Source: Sphingomonadaceae bacterium (GTDB taxonomy: Bacteria; Pseudomonadota; Alphaproteobacteria; Sphingomonadales; Sphingomonadaceae). From it: 15,565 bases of DNA. The translations under genes were made by a program, and so were the position numbers. The notes under the pieces are model-generated. The model did not search any database. It was not told the DNA's origin and was given only the letters and a program-made list of their open reading frames with translations. This document shows positions 7,705-15,202 of the stretch, in pieces; positions within the stretch are counted from its first letter, which is position 1, and the number at the start of each line of letters is the position of its first letter. Location: NCBI GenBank assembly GCA_016742125.1, contig JACVCM010000004.1:1-15565 (forward strand), written 5' to 3'.

Positions 7705-8430
7705 CTATCCGCTTTTCTCTGCATCCGCGATGAGCGCCATGACATCGGCTATCAATGCCGCCATTGCAGCGCGCGCTTCTTCGGGCCGACGGTGGGCAAT
7801 GGCATCTAGCACCGCCTTGTGCTGTGGAAGGCTTGCCGTCCGGCCTTTGAAGCGGTTCGTAAAGCGGATCGAGGTTCTTAACGCGGTTGTCACTACGTCG
7901 CGAAACTGAGCGTAGAAAGGATTGGCTGAGGCCTGCAGTATCGCGATGTGGAAAGCTATGTCGGCCTCCAGCGGATCGTCATCGCCATGCTCTGCCGCTT
8001 CCATTCGTGCATAGCCCGCCTCGATTGTAGCAAGTCCTTCGGCAGTGTGTGCGCTGGCGGCAAGGGCGGCGGCAGCTGGCTCTATCGCCTCACGCAATTC
8101 GGAAAACTGACGCAACACAGTTAGCGAAAACTTCCGGTCCAGCAGCCAGCGGAGCACGTCAATATCGAAGAGATTCCAGTGATCCGTCGACTGAATGGTC
8201 GTTCCTTTGCGCGGGCGCGCGGTCAGCAATCCTTTCGCTCCGAGCATTTTGACAGCCTCGCGGACGACCGACCTGCTGACATCATATTGTTTGGCAAGCT
8301 CGGCTTCGGTCGGGAACGGACGGTCGTCATATTGCCCGATGACGATGGCCTTACCCAGCATGTCGAGCATACCGTAGGTCAGGTTCCGGCCCATGGCCGA
8401 CGACATGTTCATCCCTGATAGGTCAACCAT
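7705..8430 (-). CDS. GntR-family transcriptional regulator, FadR subfamily
   Basis: The product has 241 residues. An N-terminal winged helix-turn-helix (about 20-80) carries FPTEAELAKQYDVSRSVVREA, the GntR recognition region, and the wing RPRKGTTIQ. The C-terminal all-helical FCD ligand domain shows Asp157 and His161 (DIAFH) and His204 (PQHKAVLDAI), which match the metal/effector ligands of the family. The final His normally about 22 residues later (in AMxxHL) seems to be Leu226 in AMAALI, which may change metal binding. ATG 8430 is chosen because GGGGGA lies about 7 bases ahead; a longer frame to 8541 would run into the galactose dehydrogenase gene. The regulator sits inside the catabolic operon, so it probably represses the locus and responds to a pathway intermediate such as galactonate or a keto-deoxy acid. 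The effector is inference. Confidence 0.92.
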   Translation of the reverse strand: MVDLSGMNMSSAMGRNLTYGMLDMLGKAIVIGQYDDRPFPTEAELAKQYDVSRSVVREAVKMLGAKGLLTARPRKGTTIQSTDHWNLFDIDVLRWLLDRKFSLTVLRQFSELREAIEPAAAALAASAHTAEGLATIEAGYARMEAAEHGDDDPLEADIAFHIAILQASANPFYAQFRDVVTTALRTSIRFTNRFKGRTASLPQHKAVLDAIAHRRPEEARAAMAALIADVMALIADAEKSG

Positions 8431-8443
8431 CCATGCGTCCCCC

Positions 8444-8460
8444 GTCTGTCGCCAACAGAC
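8444..8460. promoter_or_regulatory. Perfect inverted repeat ahead of the GntR-type gene, possible autoregulatory operator
   Basis: GTCTGT and ACAGAC form a perfect 6-bp inverted repeat with a 5-base spacer, 13 bp before the regulator start codon. FadR-type regulators bind palindromes built on GT...AC half sites, so an autoregulatory operator is possible, although the usual spacing is shorter. The flanking 8461-8483 is AT-rich, with ATTGAT repeated directly at 8467-8472 and 8476-8481, and may hold a weak internal promoter. An RNA hairpin near the ribosome-binding site is an alternative. Confidence 0.4.
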
Positions 8461-8495
8461 AATACAATTGATTGCATTGATATCTAGCGCCAAAA

Positions 8496-9416
8496 TCAGA
8501 CAAAATCTCCACCGATCTTCCTTTCGCCTATCAGGAAACAATCCGCGACGATACGGAGTGGCGCCCGGTCGATTTTACTGGTCCCCGTTCGGACGACTTC
8601 CGAAAAATCCGCATAGATGGAGCGATATTCGTCATGGGGAGGCAGTATCTGAGGTACTCCATTGATGTCGAGTTCGGAGCCTCCACGTTTCAGACAGATA
8701 TTCATTCCGGAGCGCGTCTTGATCTCGATTGACCATTGCTCATCCTGCTCGCCACGCCAGTCCATCCTCGCTTTATGGTCTTGTCCATGAAATACCAGGT
8801 CCGCAGCGATTGGCGCTTGGCGGTTGGCCGGGAACAGCATCGATGCGTCCCGGACGAGGAGCGGTTCGGCAAGAATGCGCGTCAGTATAGACAGTCCATT
8901 GATGCCCGGGTCGAACACACCAAAACCGCCAGCGTCCCAGATCCACTGCTGACCTGCATGATATTTGCGCACATCCTCGTACCAAACCATCGAGATGCTC
9001 GCGATGTCCTCCCCCTCCAACGCATCTGCCGCAGCCTTTACGCCCGCTGCATATTGCGAATGCCAGGCGGTATGGACAGCTACCTGTTTGGCACCGGCCA
9101 GCTGAATCAAATCGTCAAGTTCGCCCAACGTCGCCGTCGGCGGCTTTTCGAGGAGGATCGGGATGCCCGCGGCTATGACTTCTCCTGCAATTGCAAAGCG
9201 CGGACCTGGCGGGGTGCAAATGGCAACTGCGTCGGTCATATCGGCCATGGCTGCAAGCATCTCGCCGACAGTCGAAAAAAAAGCGCAGTCGATATCGGCC
9301 GGCCTGCTGTGCGATACCACTGCGACCAATTCAAAAGCGGGATTGGACCGGATAGACGGCAAATGCTCGTCCCGCGCGATCTTGCCGAATCCTACAATGG
9401 CTATCCGGATTGTCAT
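8496..9416 (-). CDS. gal: D-galactose 1-dehydrogenase (Gfo/Idh/MocA family)
   Basis: This 306-residue oxidoreductase should oxidise D-galactose with NAD(P)+ to galactonolactone, the first step of the De Ley-Doudoroff pathway. The N-terminal Rossmann motif GFGKIARDEH (9-18) and the catalytic-region motif LEKPPTATLGE (about 89-99, Lys91) mark the family. YEDVRKYHAGQQWIW and DAGGFGVFDPGIN (about 161-173) closely resemble, from memory, the Pseudomonas fluorescens galactose dehydrogenase, as does the total length. Enzymes of this group also oxidise L-arabinose and D-fucose, which share the galacto configuration. The start codon overlaps the dgoA stop as ATGA, so expression is coupled to the rest of the pathway. 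A 65-bp gap with an inverted repeat separates it from the regulator gene. The neighbouring lactonase, DgoD, DgoK and DgoA support galactose rather than arabinose as the main substrate. Confidence 0.9.
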   Translation of the reverse strand: MTIRIAIVGFGKIARDEHLPSIRSNPAFELVAVVSHSRPADIDCAFFSTVGEMLAAMADMTDAVAICTPPGPRFAIAGEVIAAGIPILLEKPPTATLGELDDLIQLAGAKQVAVHTAWHSQYAAGVKAAADALEGEDIASISMVWYEDVRKYHAGQQWIWDAGGFGVFDPGINGLSILTRILAEPLLVRDASMLFPANRQAPIAADLVFHGQDHKARMDWRGEQDEQWSIEIKTRSGMNICLKRGGSELDINGVPQILPPHDEYRSIYADFSEVVRTGTSKIDRAPLRIVADCFLIGERKIGGDFV

Positions 9417-10066
9417 GCCGTCGCGCCTGTAACAAGGGCATCGATAAACGCGATCGCCTGATCATGGACCTGCTGCGCCGATCGTCCCGGTCGGTAAATC
9501 GCGCCGCCCAGCCCAAAGCCGTTGGCACCGGCCGACAGCCAGTCACCGACATCTGTCGGCTGCACACCGCCCACCACCAGCAAGGGGATGTTTGTCGGAA
9601 GCACTGCACGTTGGGCCTTGACGATTGCAGGTGTTGCGGCCTCTGCAGGGAACAGCTTTATTGCATGCGCACCTGCATTGATCGCAGCAAATGCCTCTGT
9701 TGGCGTGAAATAGCCGGGCACAGACACCATCTGTCCCGCGACGGTTGCGGCGATGATCTCGGGATTTGTGTTTGGCGAAACGACCAGTTGCCCTCCCGCT
9801 CGACGAACGCGCTCCACATCTGCAACATTAAGGACCGTCCCGGCACCGATCAAAGCAGATTGGCCAGCATCGTCTGCCAATCTTTCGATGCTTTCGAACG
9901 GCTCGGGTGAATTGAGCGGTATCTCGATAATGCGAACACCTGCCTCGACCAGGGCCCGTCCGACCGAGACCACCTCGGCGGGCTCAATTCCGCGCAATAT
10001 GGCTATTATCGGGCATGTCGCCAGATAGTCCGCAAATTGTTGTTGAGGTGACATCGTCGCTTTCAT
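9413..10066 (-). CDS. dgoA: 2-dehydro-3-deoxy-6-phosphogalactonate aldolase (DgoA)
   Basis: This class I KDPG/KDPGal aldolase (217 residues) splits 2-keto-3-deoxy-6-phosphogalactonate into pyruvate and glyceraldehyde 3-phosphate. Visible motifs are PIIAILRG (Arg25), the catalytic EIPLNSP (Glu48), GAGTVL, SPNTNPE, VPGYFTPTEAF, the Schiff-base lysine in AIKLFPAE (Lys137), and VVGGVQP with GFGLGGAIYRPG for phosphate binding. EIPLNSP and LGGAIYRPG favour the galactonate-specific DgoA over the gluconate-specific Eda. The ATG at 10066 overlaps the dgoK stop and the gene's own stop overlaps the next start, both as ATGA. An internal ATG four codons later (10054) is an alternative start. The cytoplasmic enzyme completes the pathway. 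Confidence 0.94.
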   Translation of the reverse strand: MKATMSPQQQFADYLATCPIIAILRGIEPAEVVSVGRALVEAGVRIIEIPLNSPEPFESIERLADDAGQSALIGAGTVLNVADVERVRRAGGQLVVSPNTNPEIIAATVAGQMVSVPGYFTPTEAFAAINAGAHAIKLFPAEAATPAIVKAQRAVLPTNIPLLVVGGVQPTDVGDWLSAGANGFGLGGAIYRPGRSAQQVHDQAIAFIDALVTGATA

Positions 10067-10977
10067 TGCGGCTCCAGAATCTGCGTGATGGATCCAATCC
10101 CCGACAAGAAGGACTTGTCTCCGTCGATGATCTTATGGTCGAAGCCAGCTTTGCGGATGGCACTTGCATACAGTTGGCTAAGGTCCGAGCGACCGATTAT
10201 TGCGACCATTTCGCCCGGACGGGCGTTCGACAGGCCGGTGTGGACATCGCTGCCAATTAACAAACCGCTTGCGAAAGATGCGTTTGCCGACGGCTTTTGA
10301 CGTAAAAGCTTGCGGGCGCGAATGGCGAACAATGAAGACAGAAGCGACGCGCCATTGCAGGCCTCTTGCAAGCCAGCCTCAAATGATGCTCCGTCAGTTA
10401 CTTCGTCCGCCAGTTGTGCCGCCAGGATGCTGTGGTCGCGGATCAAGCTAAAAATCTCGCCGGTCATCATGGTGCTGAACTGAGTGATTTTGCTGTGCTG
10501 CAACCTGATCCATTTGGCATGGGTTCCGGGATGACAGACCAATGCGTCGGGTGCAGCGTCACCGTTGGCGAGCGCACCCAATGCCTGCATTTCTTCGCCG
10601 CGCATCACATCAGGACAACTACCGGTCTGGCAGATGCCGGGAATTATTCCCGTGCGGGCATCAATCCATAAAATCGCCGCGGCGAGGGACGGCAGGTCGG
10701 CCGGGACAGGAACGTAGGGCACGTTCCGCCAGCCCTTGTCCGAGCCAACCATCCCGGCCAGCAGCATGGGGTGATCGCCAAGTTTGAGACGTATGTCAGC
10801 CGCAGCCTTATCGAAGCCACCCGGAGACACCGTCATCAACCCCAGATGGTCTGCAAACCGGTCCACGGTCGTACCGTTGCGATCGACCAGCCAAGCGCGG
10901 CGGTTGGTCGTTCCCCAGTCAACCGCGATGTATTTATCCCGCCACACGCAACCAGTTCCGTCAAATATGTCGCCCAT
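10063..10977 (-). CDS. dgoK: 2-dehydro-3-deoxygalactonokinase (DgoK)
   Basis: This kinase (304 residues) phosphorylates 2-keto-3-deoxygalactonate with ATP to supply the aldolase. The DgoK fold is recognised by YIAVDWGTTNRRAWLVD near the N-terminus, LAGMVGSDKGWRNVPYVP, the LVCHPGTHAKWI segment and TMMTGEIFSLI. ATG 10977 leaves about ten residues before the conserved core, which is slightly long for the family; GTG 10947 would start closer to it, but neither has a strong ribosome-binding site. It is the first gene of the five-gene minus-strand operon and is divergent from dgoD across a 107-bp region holding a good promoter and a copy of the shared 11-mer. Its last codon overlaps the dgoA start. 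Confidence 0.93.
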   Translation of the reverse strand: MGDIFDGTGCVWRDKYIAVDWGTTNRRAWLVDRNGTTVDRFADHLGLMTVSPGGFDKAAADIRLKLGDHPMLLAGMVGSDKGWRNVPYVPVPADLPSLAAAILWIDARTGIIPGICQTGSCPDVMRGEEMQALGALANGDAAPDALVCHPGTHAKWIRLQHSKITQFSTMMTGEIFSLIRDHSILAAQLADEVTDGASFEAGLQEACNGASLLSSLFAIRARKLLRQKPSANASFASGLLIGSDVHTGLSNARPGEMVAIIGRSDLSQLYASAIRKAGFDHKIIDGDKSFLSGIGSITQILEPQ

Positions 10978-11021
10978 GGAATTCGAGGAACCCGATGCTG
11001 CGAAAGCTTATTCTTCATTGC

Positions 11022-11050
11022 ATTGTATGTATTATCATATAAATGTGCAA
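11022..11050 (-). promoter_or_regulatory. Sigma-70-like promoter for the dgoK operon
   Basis: On the minus strand TTGCAC (11045-11050) and TACAAT (11022-11027) are separated by exactly 17 bases, a near-consensus -35/-10 pair. Transcription would begin near 11015, giving a leader of about 40 bases before the dgoK ATG. The shared 11-mer occupies most of the spacer, so a bound regulator would block RNA polymerase. Confidence 0.55.
11034..11044 (+). promoter_or_regulatory. Proposed regulon operator, copy C (exact 11-mer)
   Basis: ATCATATAAAT, identical to copies A and B, lies in the divergent region between dgoK and dgoD, inside the spacer of the dgoK promoter and 40 bp before the dgoD start. 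One site here could control both the dgoK-dgoA-gal-gntR-lactonase operon and dgoD. Confidence 0.55.
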
Positions 11051-11084
11051 TTCTTGAATCTTTAAAAAATTAGAGCGCACTTTC

Positions 11085-12221
11085 ATGAAGATTGCCCGGA
11101 TCGAAACATTCCATGTCCCACCGCGCTGGCTGTTTGTCCGGGTCGAGGCGGATGACGGGACGATAGGATGGGGCGAGGGGAGCCTGGAAGGCCATGCTGA
11201 GTCGGTGGATGGCGCAATCGAAGCACTGCGCGACCGGTTCATTGGCTCGGATCCTCGCCAGATAGAGGATATCTGGCAGGTAGGGTATCGGGGCGGCTTC
11301 TATCGCGGTGGGCCGGTGCTGATGTCTGCCATTGCAGGGCTCGATCAGGCCTTGTGGGACTTGAAGGGCAGGCATTATGGTTTGCCTGCGTGGGAAATGC
11401 TGGGTGGGCGCGTACGTGACAAGGTTCGCGCTTACGCCTGGATTGGTGGCGACCGGCCCGACGACATTGCGTCAGCCGCCAAACAGCGCCGAGCCCAGGG
11501 CTTTTCGGCGGTCAAGATGAACGCCACTTCCGAAATCGACTATCTTGTCGCACCCAAGCTCGGCGATGTTGTCGAACGGGTCTGTGCCGCACAAAGCGAA
11601 GGTCTCGATGTCGGGGTGGACTTCCACGGCCGTGTACACCGTCCAATGGCAAAGCAGCTTGCCAAATTGCTGGAACCTTTGGGGCTGCTGTTCATCGAAG
11701 AGCCGATCCTGTCAGAAAATCCGGAGGCACTCGCGCAGCTGGCGGGATTGGTCAGCACCCCGATTGCGGTAGGCGAGCGGCTCTACTCGCGATGGGATTT
11801 CAAACCGTTTCTGGCGAGTGGTGCGGTGGATATCATCCAGCCGGATTTGAGTCATGCCGGCGGCCTCACCGAATGTCGCAAGATCGCGGCAATGGCGGAA
11901 TCCTATGATGTTGCGGTTGCTCCGCATTGCCCGCTCGGACCGCTGGCACTTGGTGCATGCCTGCAACTGGCGGCCTGCACGCCCAACGTCATCATCCAGG
12001 AAATGTCGCTTGGCATTCACTATAACGAAACCCACGACCTCCTGAGTTTTTGCTCCAATCCTGACATCCTGATGCCGGTTGACGGCTTTCTGACCATTCC
12101 GCAAGCGCCGGGGCTGGGCATCGAAATCGACGAAGCAAAGGTGCGTGACGCCGACAAAAACCGCCACCGATGGCGCAATCCAGTCTGGCGGCATGAGGAT
12201 GGCAGTGTGGCCGAATGGTGA
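11085..12221 (+). CDS. dgoD: D-galactonate dehydratase (DgoD), enolase superfamily
   Basis: This 378-residue enzyme removes water from D-galactonate to give 2-keto-3-deoxygalactonate. It lines up closely, from memory, with E. coli DgoD over its whole length. The N-terminal PPRWLFVRVEADDG, the GGFYRGGPVLMSAIAGLDQA segment and the C-terminal WRNPVWRHEDGSVAEW ending are shared. Metal ligands are Asp179 in VDFHGR, Glu205 in FIEEP and Glu231 in VGERL; the catalytic histidines are His181 and His281 (APHCPLG). The spacing of all five matches the E. coli enzyme (D183, E209, E235, H185, H285). It stands alone, divergent from the dgoK operon, and completes that pathway. The ribosome-binding site is weak (AGAG about 11 bases ahead). 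The next gene is the TonB receptor, 126 bp downstream. Confidence 0.96.
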   Translation: MKIARIETFHVPPRWLFVRVEADDGTIGWGEGSLEGHAESVDGAIEALRDRFIGSDPRQIEDIWQVGYRGGFYRGGPVLMSAIAGLDQALWDLKGRHYGLPAWEMLGGRVRDKVRAYAWIGGDRPDDIASAAKQRRAQGFSAVKMNATSEIDYLVAPKLGDVVERVCAAQSEGLDVGVDFHGRVHRPMAKQLAKLLEPLGLLFIEEPILSENPEALAQLAGLVSTPIAVGERLYSRWDFKPFLASGAVDIIQPDLSHAGGLTECRKIAAMAESYDVAVAPHCPLGPLALGACLQLAACTPNVIIQEMSLGIHYNETHDLLSFCSNPDILMPVDGFLTIPQAPGLGIEIDEAKVRDADKNRHRWRNPVWRHEDGSVAEW

Positions 12222-12254
12222 CAATTCTCCATTAAAATCTGTTCTATAGGATAA

Positions 12255-12265
12255 ATCATACAAAT
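12255..12265 (+). promoter_or_regulatory. Proposed regulon operator, copy D (one mismatch)
   Basis: ATCATACAAAT differs from copies A-C by one base. It lies just upstream of a plausible -35 element for the TonB receptor gene, in the 126-bp gap after dgoD, which would place the receptor in the same regulon. Confidence is lower than for the exact copies. Confidence 0.4.
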
Positions 12266-12268
12266 AAC

Positions 12269-12298
12269 TTGCCTGGTACCTCGCGCTTGGACTATATC
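12269..12298 (+). promoter_or_regulatory. Candidate promoter of the TonB-dependent receptor gene
   Basis: TTGCCT (12269-12274) and TATATC (12293-12298) are 18 bases apart, a reasonable -35/-10 pair. The expected leader of about 40 bases contains GAGGGG (12334-12339), the receptor's ribosome-binding site. No stable hairpin terminator for dgoD is seen before it. Confidence 0.4.
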
Positions 12299-12347
12299 AG
12301 CAGCCAAGAGCCGTCATGCGGCCATCAACAATGAGGGGATGAACATC

Positions 12348-15125
12348 ATGCGATTCAAGACAATTGCCCGTTGCACAGCATCGTTGGCCGTAATTTCGTT
12401 CTCGGTTCCCATGGCTTTCGCCCAAGATATTCCCGCAACTTCAGACAGTGCCGAGGCCGAAGAAGACGCGATTGTCGTCACCGGTCTCCGTGCCTCTTTA
12501 CAGTCGGCGCAGAGCCAGAAGCAGCGATCGGACAAGATCGTCGATTCGATCGTGGCCGAGGACATCGGCAAGCTGCCCGATGTTGCGGTGTCCGACACTG
12601 CTGCACGCATTCCCGGCATTCAGGTCGAACGCCGGGGCGGTGAAGCCAGTCGCGTTCTCGTCCGCGGACTCGACCGCTTCAACTACACCACCACCTATAA
12701 TGGCCGCGAAATTTTCACTGCCGAAACCCGATCGGTGGCTCTTCAGGATTTCCCGGCAGGCGGGATTAGCGCGATCGATGTGTTCAAAACGTCAAGCGCC
12801 GATCTGGTAGAACCCGGCATTGCCGGTCTGATCAATGTTCGGTCGCGCCGTCCGTTCGATTTCGAGGATTCGGAAATCGCAGGCTCGGTTTGGGGGGTCT
12901 ATCCTGACAAGTCGCGCGACCTGGAACCAAATGCCCAGCTTCTGCTGTCCGAGCGTTGGGATGCAGGTGACGGCGAAATCGGCGCGTTGATCAATTTCTC
13001 TTATACGCGCATGCATTACCGCGATTCGGTCCGGCGCCACGGTTTTTTCATTGCCGATCTGGCTGGAGCGCGTTCGCCCGACTGGCCCGAAATCCAATAT
13101 GCCGAAGCCGAAAGATGGCGCCCGTCGATCAATGGTGCGCTGCAATGGCGCCCGTCGCCCGATCTTGAATTCTATGTAGAAGGCTTGTGGCAGGGCTATC
13201 GCGAACGGGCGACAGACCGCATGTGGGCGCAGCCTCTGTGGGGCGGTGCGTCCTACACCAACCTGGTTATCGAAAATGGCCAGATTATCAGCGGTACGGT
13301 CAACACGCCGACGGCCTGCTGCGGCGGCAACCACACCTGGGGTTTTCAGGGGGCTACGAAGCGCGATACCAACACCTATCAGTTTGCCATTGGCGGTCGC
13401 TGGGATGCCGGGCCGCTGCGGATCACGGCCGATATCGCCCGGACCGACAGTACGTTCGACCTGCGCACCGAAAGCGTCGATTATGAAATCAACACAAAGA
13501 ATTACTCGGTCGACTGGTTTACGGGCCGTCCGGGGGGATCGGGCCCGACCTTTCAGGTTCGTGGCATCGACCCGACCAATCCGGCCATCTACAACTATCG
13601 CGGCTTTTACGAAGATTATCTGACAGCGAGCGGCGACGACTGGCAGGCCCGCATCGATTTCCAATATGAGCCGACAGGCATCGACTTTCTGCCCTCGATC
13701 AACTGGGGTGCACGTTTTGTAAACCGGGATGCGTCATCGAATGCGGGCGACTATTATTTCAACTTGCGTGACCGGGGTGTCCCGATCAGCGCCGTGCCGC
13801 TCGATTACATCTTGCAGCCCGGCGGTTTCCGTGGCGACAACAATGCTCCATTTCCTGTCCGGTGGCTGGGACCATCTTTCAGCAGCGTTCACGAGAATCT
13901 CGTCCAACTCCGCCAGTTCAACATCGACCGGTATAATCAGTTTGGCATACCGCTGAACGGCGGATCGGTCAGTGGCCCACCGAATGATCCCGCGCGGACG
14001 TTCGACATCAATGAAAAATCCTACGCTGGCTATATAAATGCTGACTACGAGTTCGACCTTGGCGGGACAATCATCGATGGGCAGATCGGACTTCGTGCAG
14101 TCAAAACTGAAACTGATACGACAGGCACTATCTTTACCACAGCAGGTCCAGTTCCCGTCAGTTTCCAGAACAGTTATACCGACTGGCTTCCAAGCGCCAA
14201 TCTTCGTGTCCAGCTTTCGCCAGAGGTGCAGGCGCGATTTGCATTTACCCAAACCCGGACGCGACCAAGCTTTGCACAGCTCAATCCTGCGCTTCGCCTA
14301 GCGCCCGCAGCCCCCTGCGCTCCAGGTCAGACGAATTGCATTCGCACAGGTTCAGGCGGCAATCCTTTCCTGCGGCCGCTGGATTCCGACAATTATGATG
14401 CGAGCCTCGAATATTATTTCTCGCGCACGGGATTTGCCTCTGTGGGCGTGTTCCGCCGCGATATGCAGGGCTTCATTGCAAATCGCGCCTATGAATTTCC
14501 TGAACCCGACCCCGAAACCGGTCGGACACTGGTGATTTCCGGCCCGATCAACACGCGTGATGCCCGGATTAAAGGGTTCGAAGCGCAAGTTTCGAGCTTT
14601 TTCGACTTCCTTCCCGGGGCGCTCAGTGGGCTCGGGGCGCAGGCCAATGTGACCTACATCGATGCCAAGGCTGACTTCGGATTCTTCTGCCCGACCGCAG
14701 CCAACGCAGAGTGCGTTGCAGGTCCCGGCGCGCCCAATGCTACGACATTGCGTACACGCATTCCGGACGTGTCGAAGTGGACATATAACCTGGTCGGAAT
14801 GTACGAGCGTGATGGCCTGACCCTTCGCCTTGCGTACAACTACCGCAGCAGCTTCCCCGAAGCCGACCGGGCCGAGCGTGATGGCTTTTTCACGCTTCAG
14901 GGCAGAGGCAATTCGGTCTCGCGCCTTGATTGGTCGAGCAGTTATGCGTTGACCGACAACTTCACGGTCTTCTTCGACTGGACAAATATCCTGAACGATC
15001 CTTTCAAATCGGATATTGTCCGGGTCAATTACCCCGGCGGTGTACCAAGCGCGGAGGAGATTTTCCCGATGGTGGTGCGTCAGGAAGAATCGGTCCTGTC
15101 CGCAGGGGTCCGGTTCCGGTTTTAG
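12348..15125 (+). CDS. TonB-dependent outer-membrane receptor (Caulobacter/Xanthomonas type)
   Basis: This outer-membrane beta-barrel of 925 residues takes up large or scarce substrates using energy from TonB. A Sec signal peptide (MRFKTIARCTASLAVISF, cleavage probably after AFA at 25) leads into a TonB-box-like DAIVVTG (40-46) and the plug signature DIGKLPDVAVSDTAARIPG (72-90). VLVRGL and the C-terminal LSAGVRFRF, ending in Phe, complete the picture. The plug signature and C-terminus fit the TonB-Xanth-Caul family, often linked to plant-glycan utilisation. Cysteine pairs in probable surface loops (ACCGG, CAPGQTNC, and FFCPTAANAEC) may form disulfides. ATG 12348 is chosen because GAGGGG lies about 8 bases ahead; ATG 12339 overlaps that site. 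The gene follows dgoD, carries copy D of the shared motif upstream and ends at a strong terminator. An oligosaccharide ligand is inferred from context. Confidence 0.95.
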   Translation: MRFKTIARCTASLAVISFSVPMAFAQDIPATSDSAEAEEDAIVVTGLRASLQSAQSQKQRSDKIVDSIVAEDIGKLPDVAVSDTAARIPGIQVERRGGEASRVLVRGLDRFNYTTTYNGREIFTAETRSVALQDFPAGGISAIDVFKTSSADLVEPGIAGLINVRSRRPFDFEDSEIAGSVWGVYPDKSRDLEPNAQLLLSERWDAGDGEIGALINFSYTRMHYRDSVRRHGFFIADLAGARSPDWPEIQYAEAERWRPSINGALQWRPSPDLEFYVEGLWQGYRERATDRMWAQPLWGGASYTNLVIENGQIISGTVNTPTACCGGNHTWGFQGATKRDTNTYQFAIGGRWDAGPLRITADIARTDSTFDLRTESVDYEINTKNYSVDWFTGRPGGSGPTFQVRGIDPTNPAIYNYRGFYEDYLTASGDDWQARIDFQYEPTGIDFLPSINWGARFVNRDASSNAGDYYFNLRDRGVPISAVPLDYILQPGGFRGDNNAPFPVRWLGPSFSSVHENLVQLRQFNIDRYNQFGIPLNGGSVSGPPNDPARTFDINEKSYAGYINADYEFDLGGTIIDGQIGLRAVKTETDTTGTIFTTAGPVPVSFQNSYTDWLPSANLRVQLSPEVQARFAFTQTRTRPSFAQLNPALRLAPAAPCAPGQTNCIRTGSGGNPFLRPLDSDNYDASLEYYFSRTGFASVGVFRRDMQGFIANRAYEFPEPDPETGRTLVISGPINTRDARIKGFEAQVSSFFDFLPGALSGLGAQANVTYIDAKADFGFFCPTAANAECVAGPGAPNATTLRTRIPDVSKWTYNLVGMYERDGLTLRLAYNYRSSFPEADRAERDGFFTLQGRGNSVSRLDWSSSYALTDNFTVFFDWTNILNDPFKSDIVRVNYPGGVPSAEEIFPMVVRQEESVLSAGVRFRF

Positions 15126-15148
15126 TAGCCGTGCCGAACCGTTATCGG

Positions 15149-15181
15149 AAAGGGGGAGGTCGGGCGATGCTCCCCCTTTTT
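15149..15181 (+). terminator. Rho-independent terminator after the TonB receptor gene
   Basis: A 10-bp perfect stem, AAAGGGGGAG (15149-15158) with CTCCCCCTTT (15170-15179), encloses an 11-base loop and runs into TTTTT (15177-15181). It lies 23 bp after the receptor stop, so receptor transcription should mostly end here. The halogenase gene begins 21 bp further on, so its transcription must depend on partial read-through or an unseen promoter. Confidence 0.88.
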
Positions 15182-15202
15182 GTGTGACGGAAGGCAAGTA
15201 AA

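Noticed and set aside
8467..8481. The short direct repeat ATTGAT as a possible CRISPR or iteron-like array
   Set aside because: Only two 6-base units are present, with no further copies or spacers; it is chance or part of an AT-rich promoter region.
8431..8541. The upstream extension of the GntR-type gene to 8541
   Set aside because: It overlaps the 3' end of the galactose dehydrogenase gene, adds no domain, and ATG 8430 has a strong ribosome-binding site.
14031..14039. A partial match to the shared 11-mer (TATATAAAT) inside the TonB receptor gene
   Set aside because: It is shorter than the full motif, lies within coding sequence, and is expected by chance in an AT-rich codon run.
14352..15197. 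A 281-codon minus-strand open frame at the end of the TonB receptor gene
   Set aside because: It would run through the terminator hairpin and matches nothing recognised; the receptor's conserved C-terminus lies on the plus strand.
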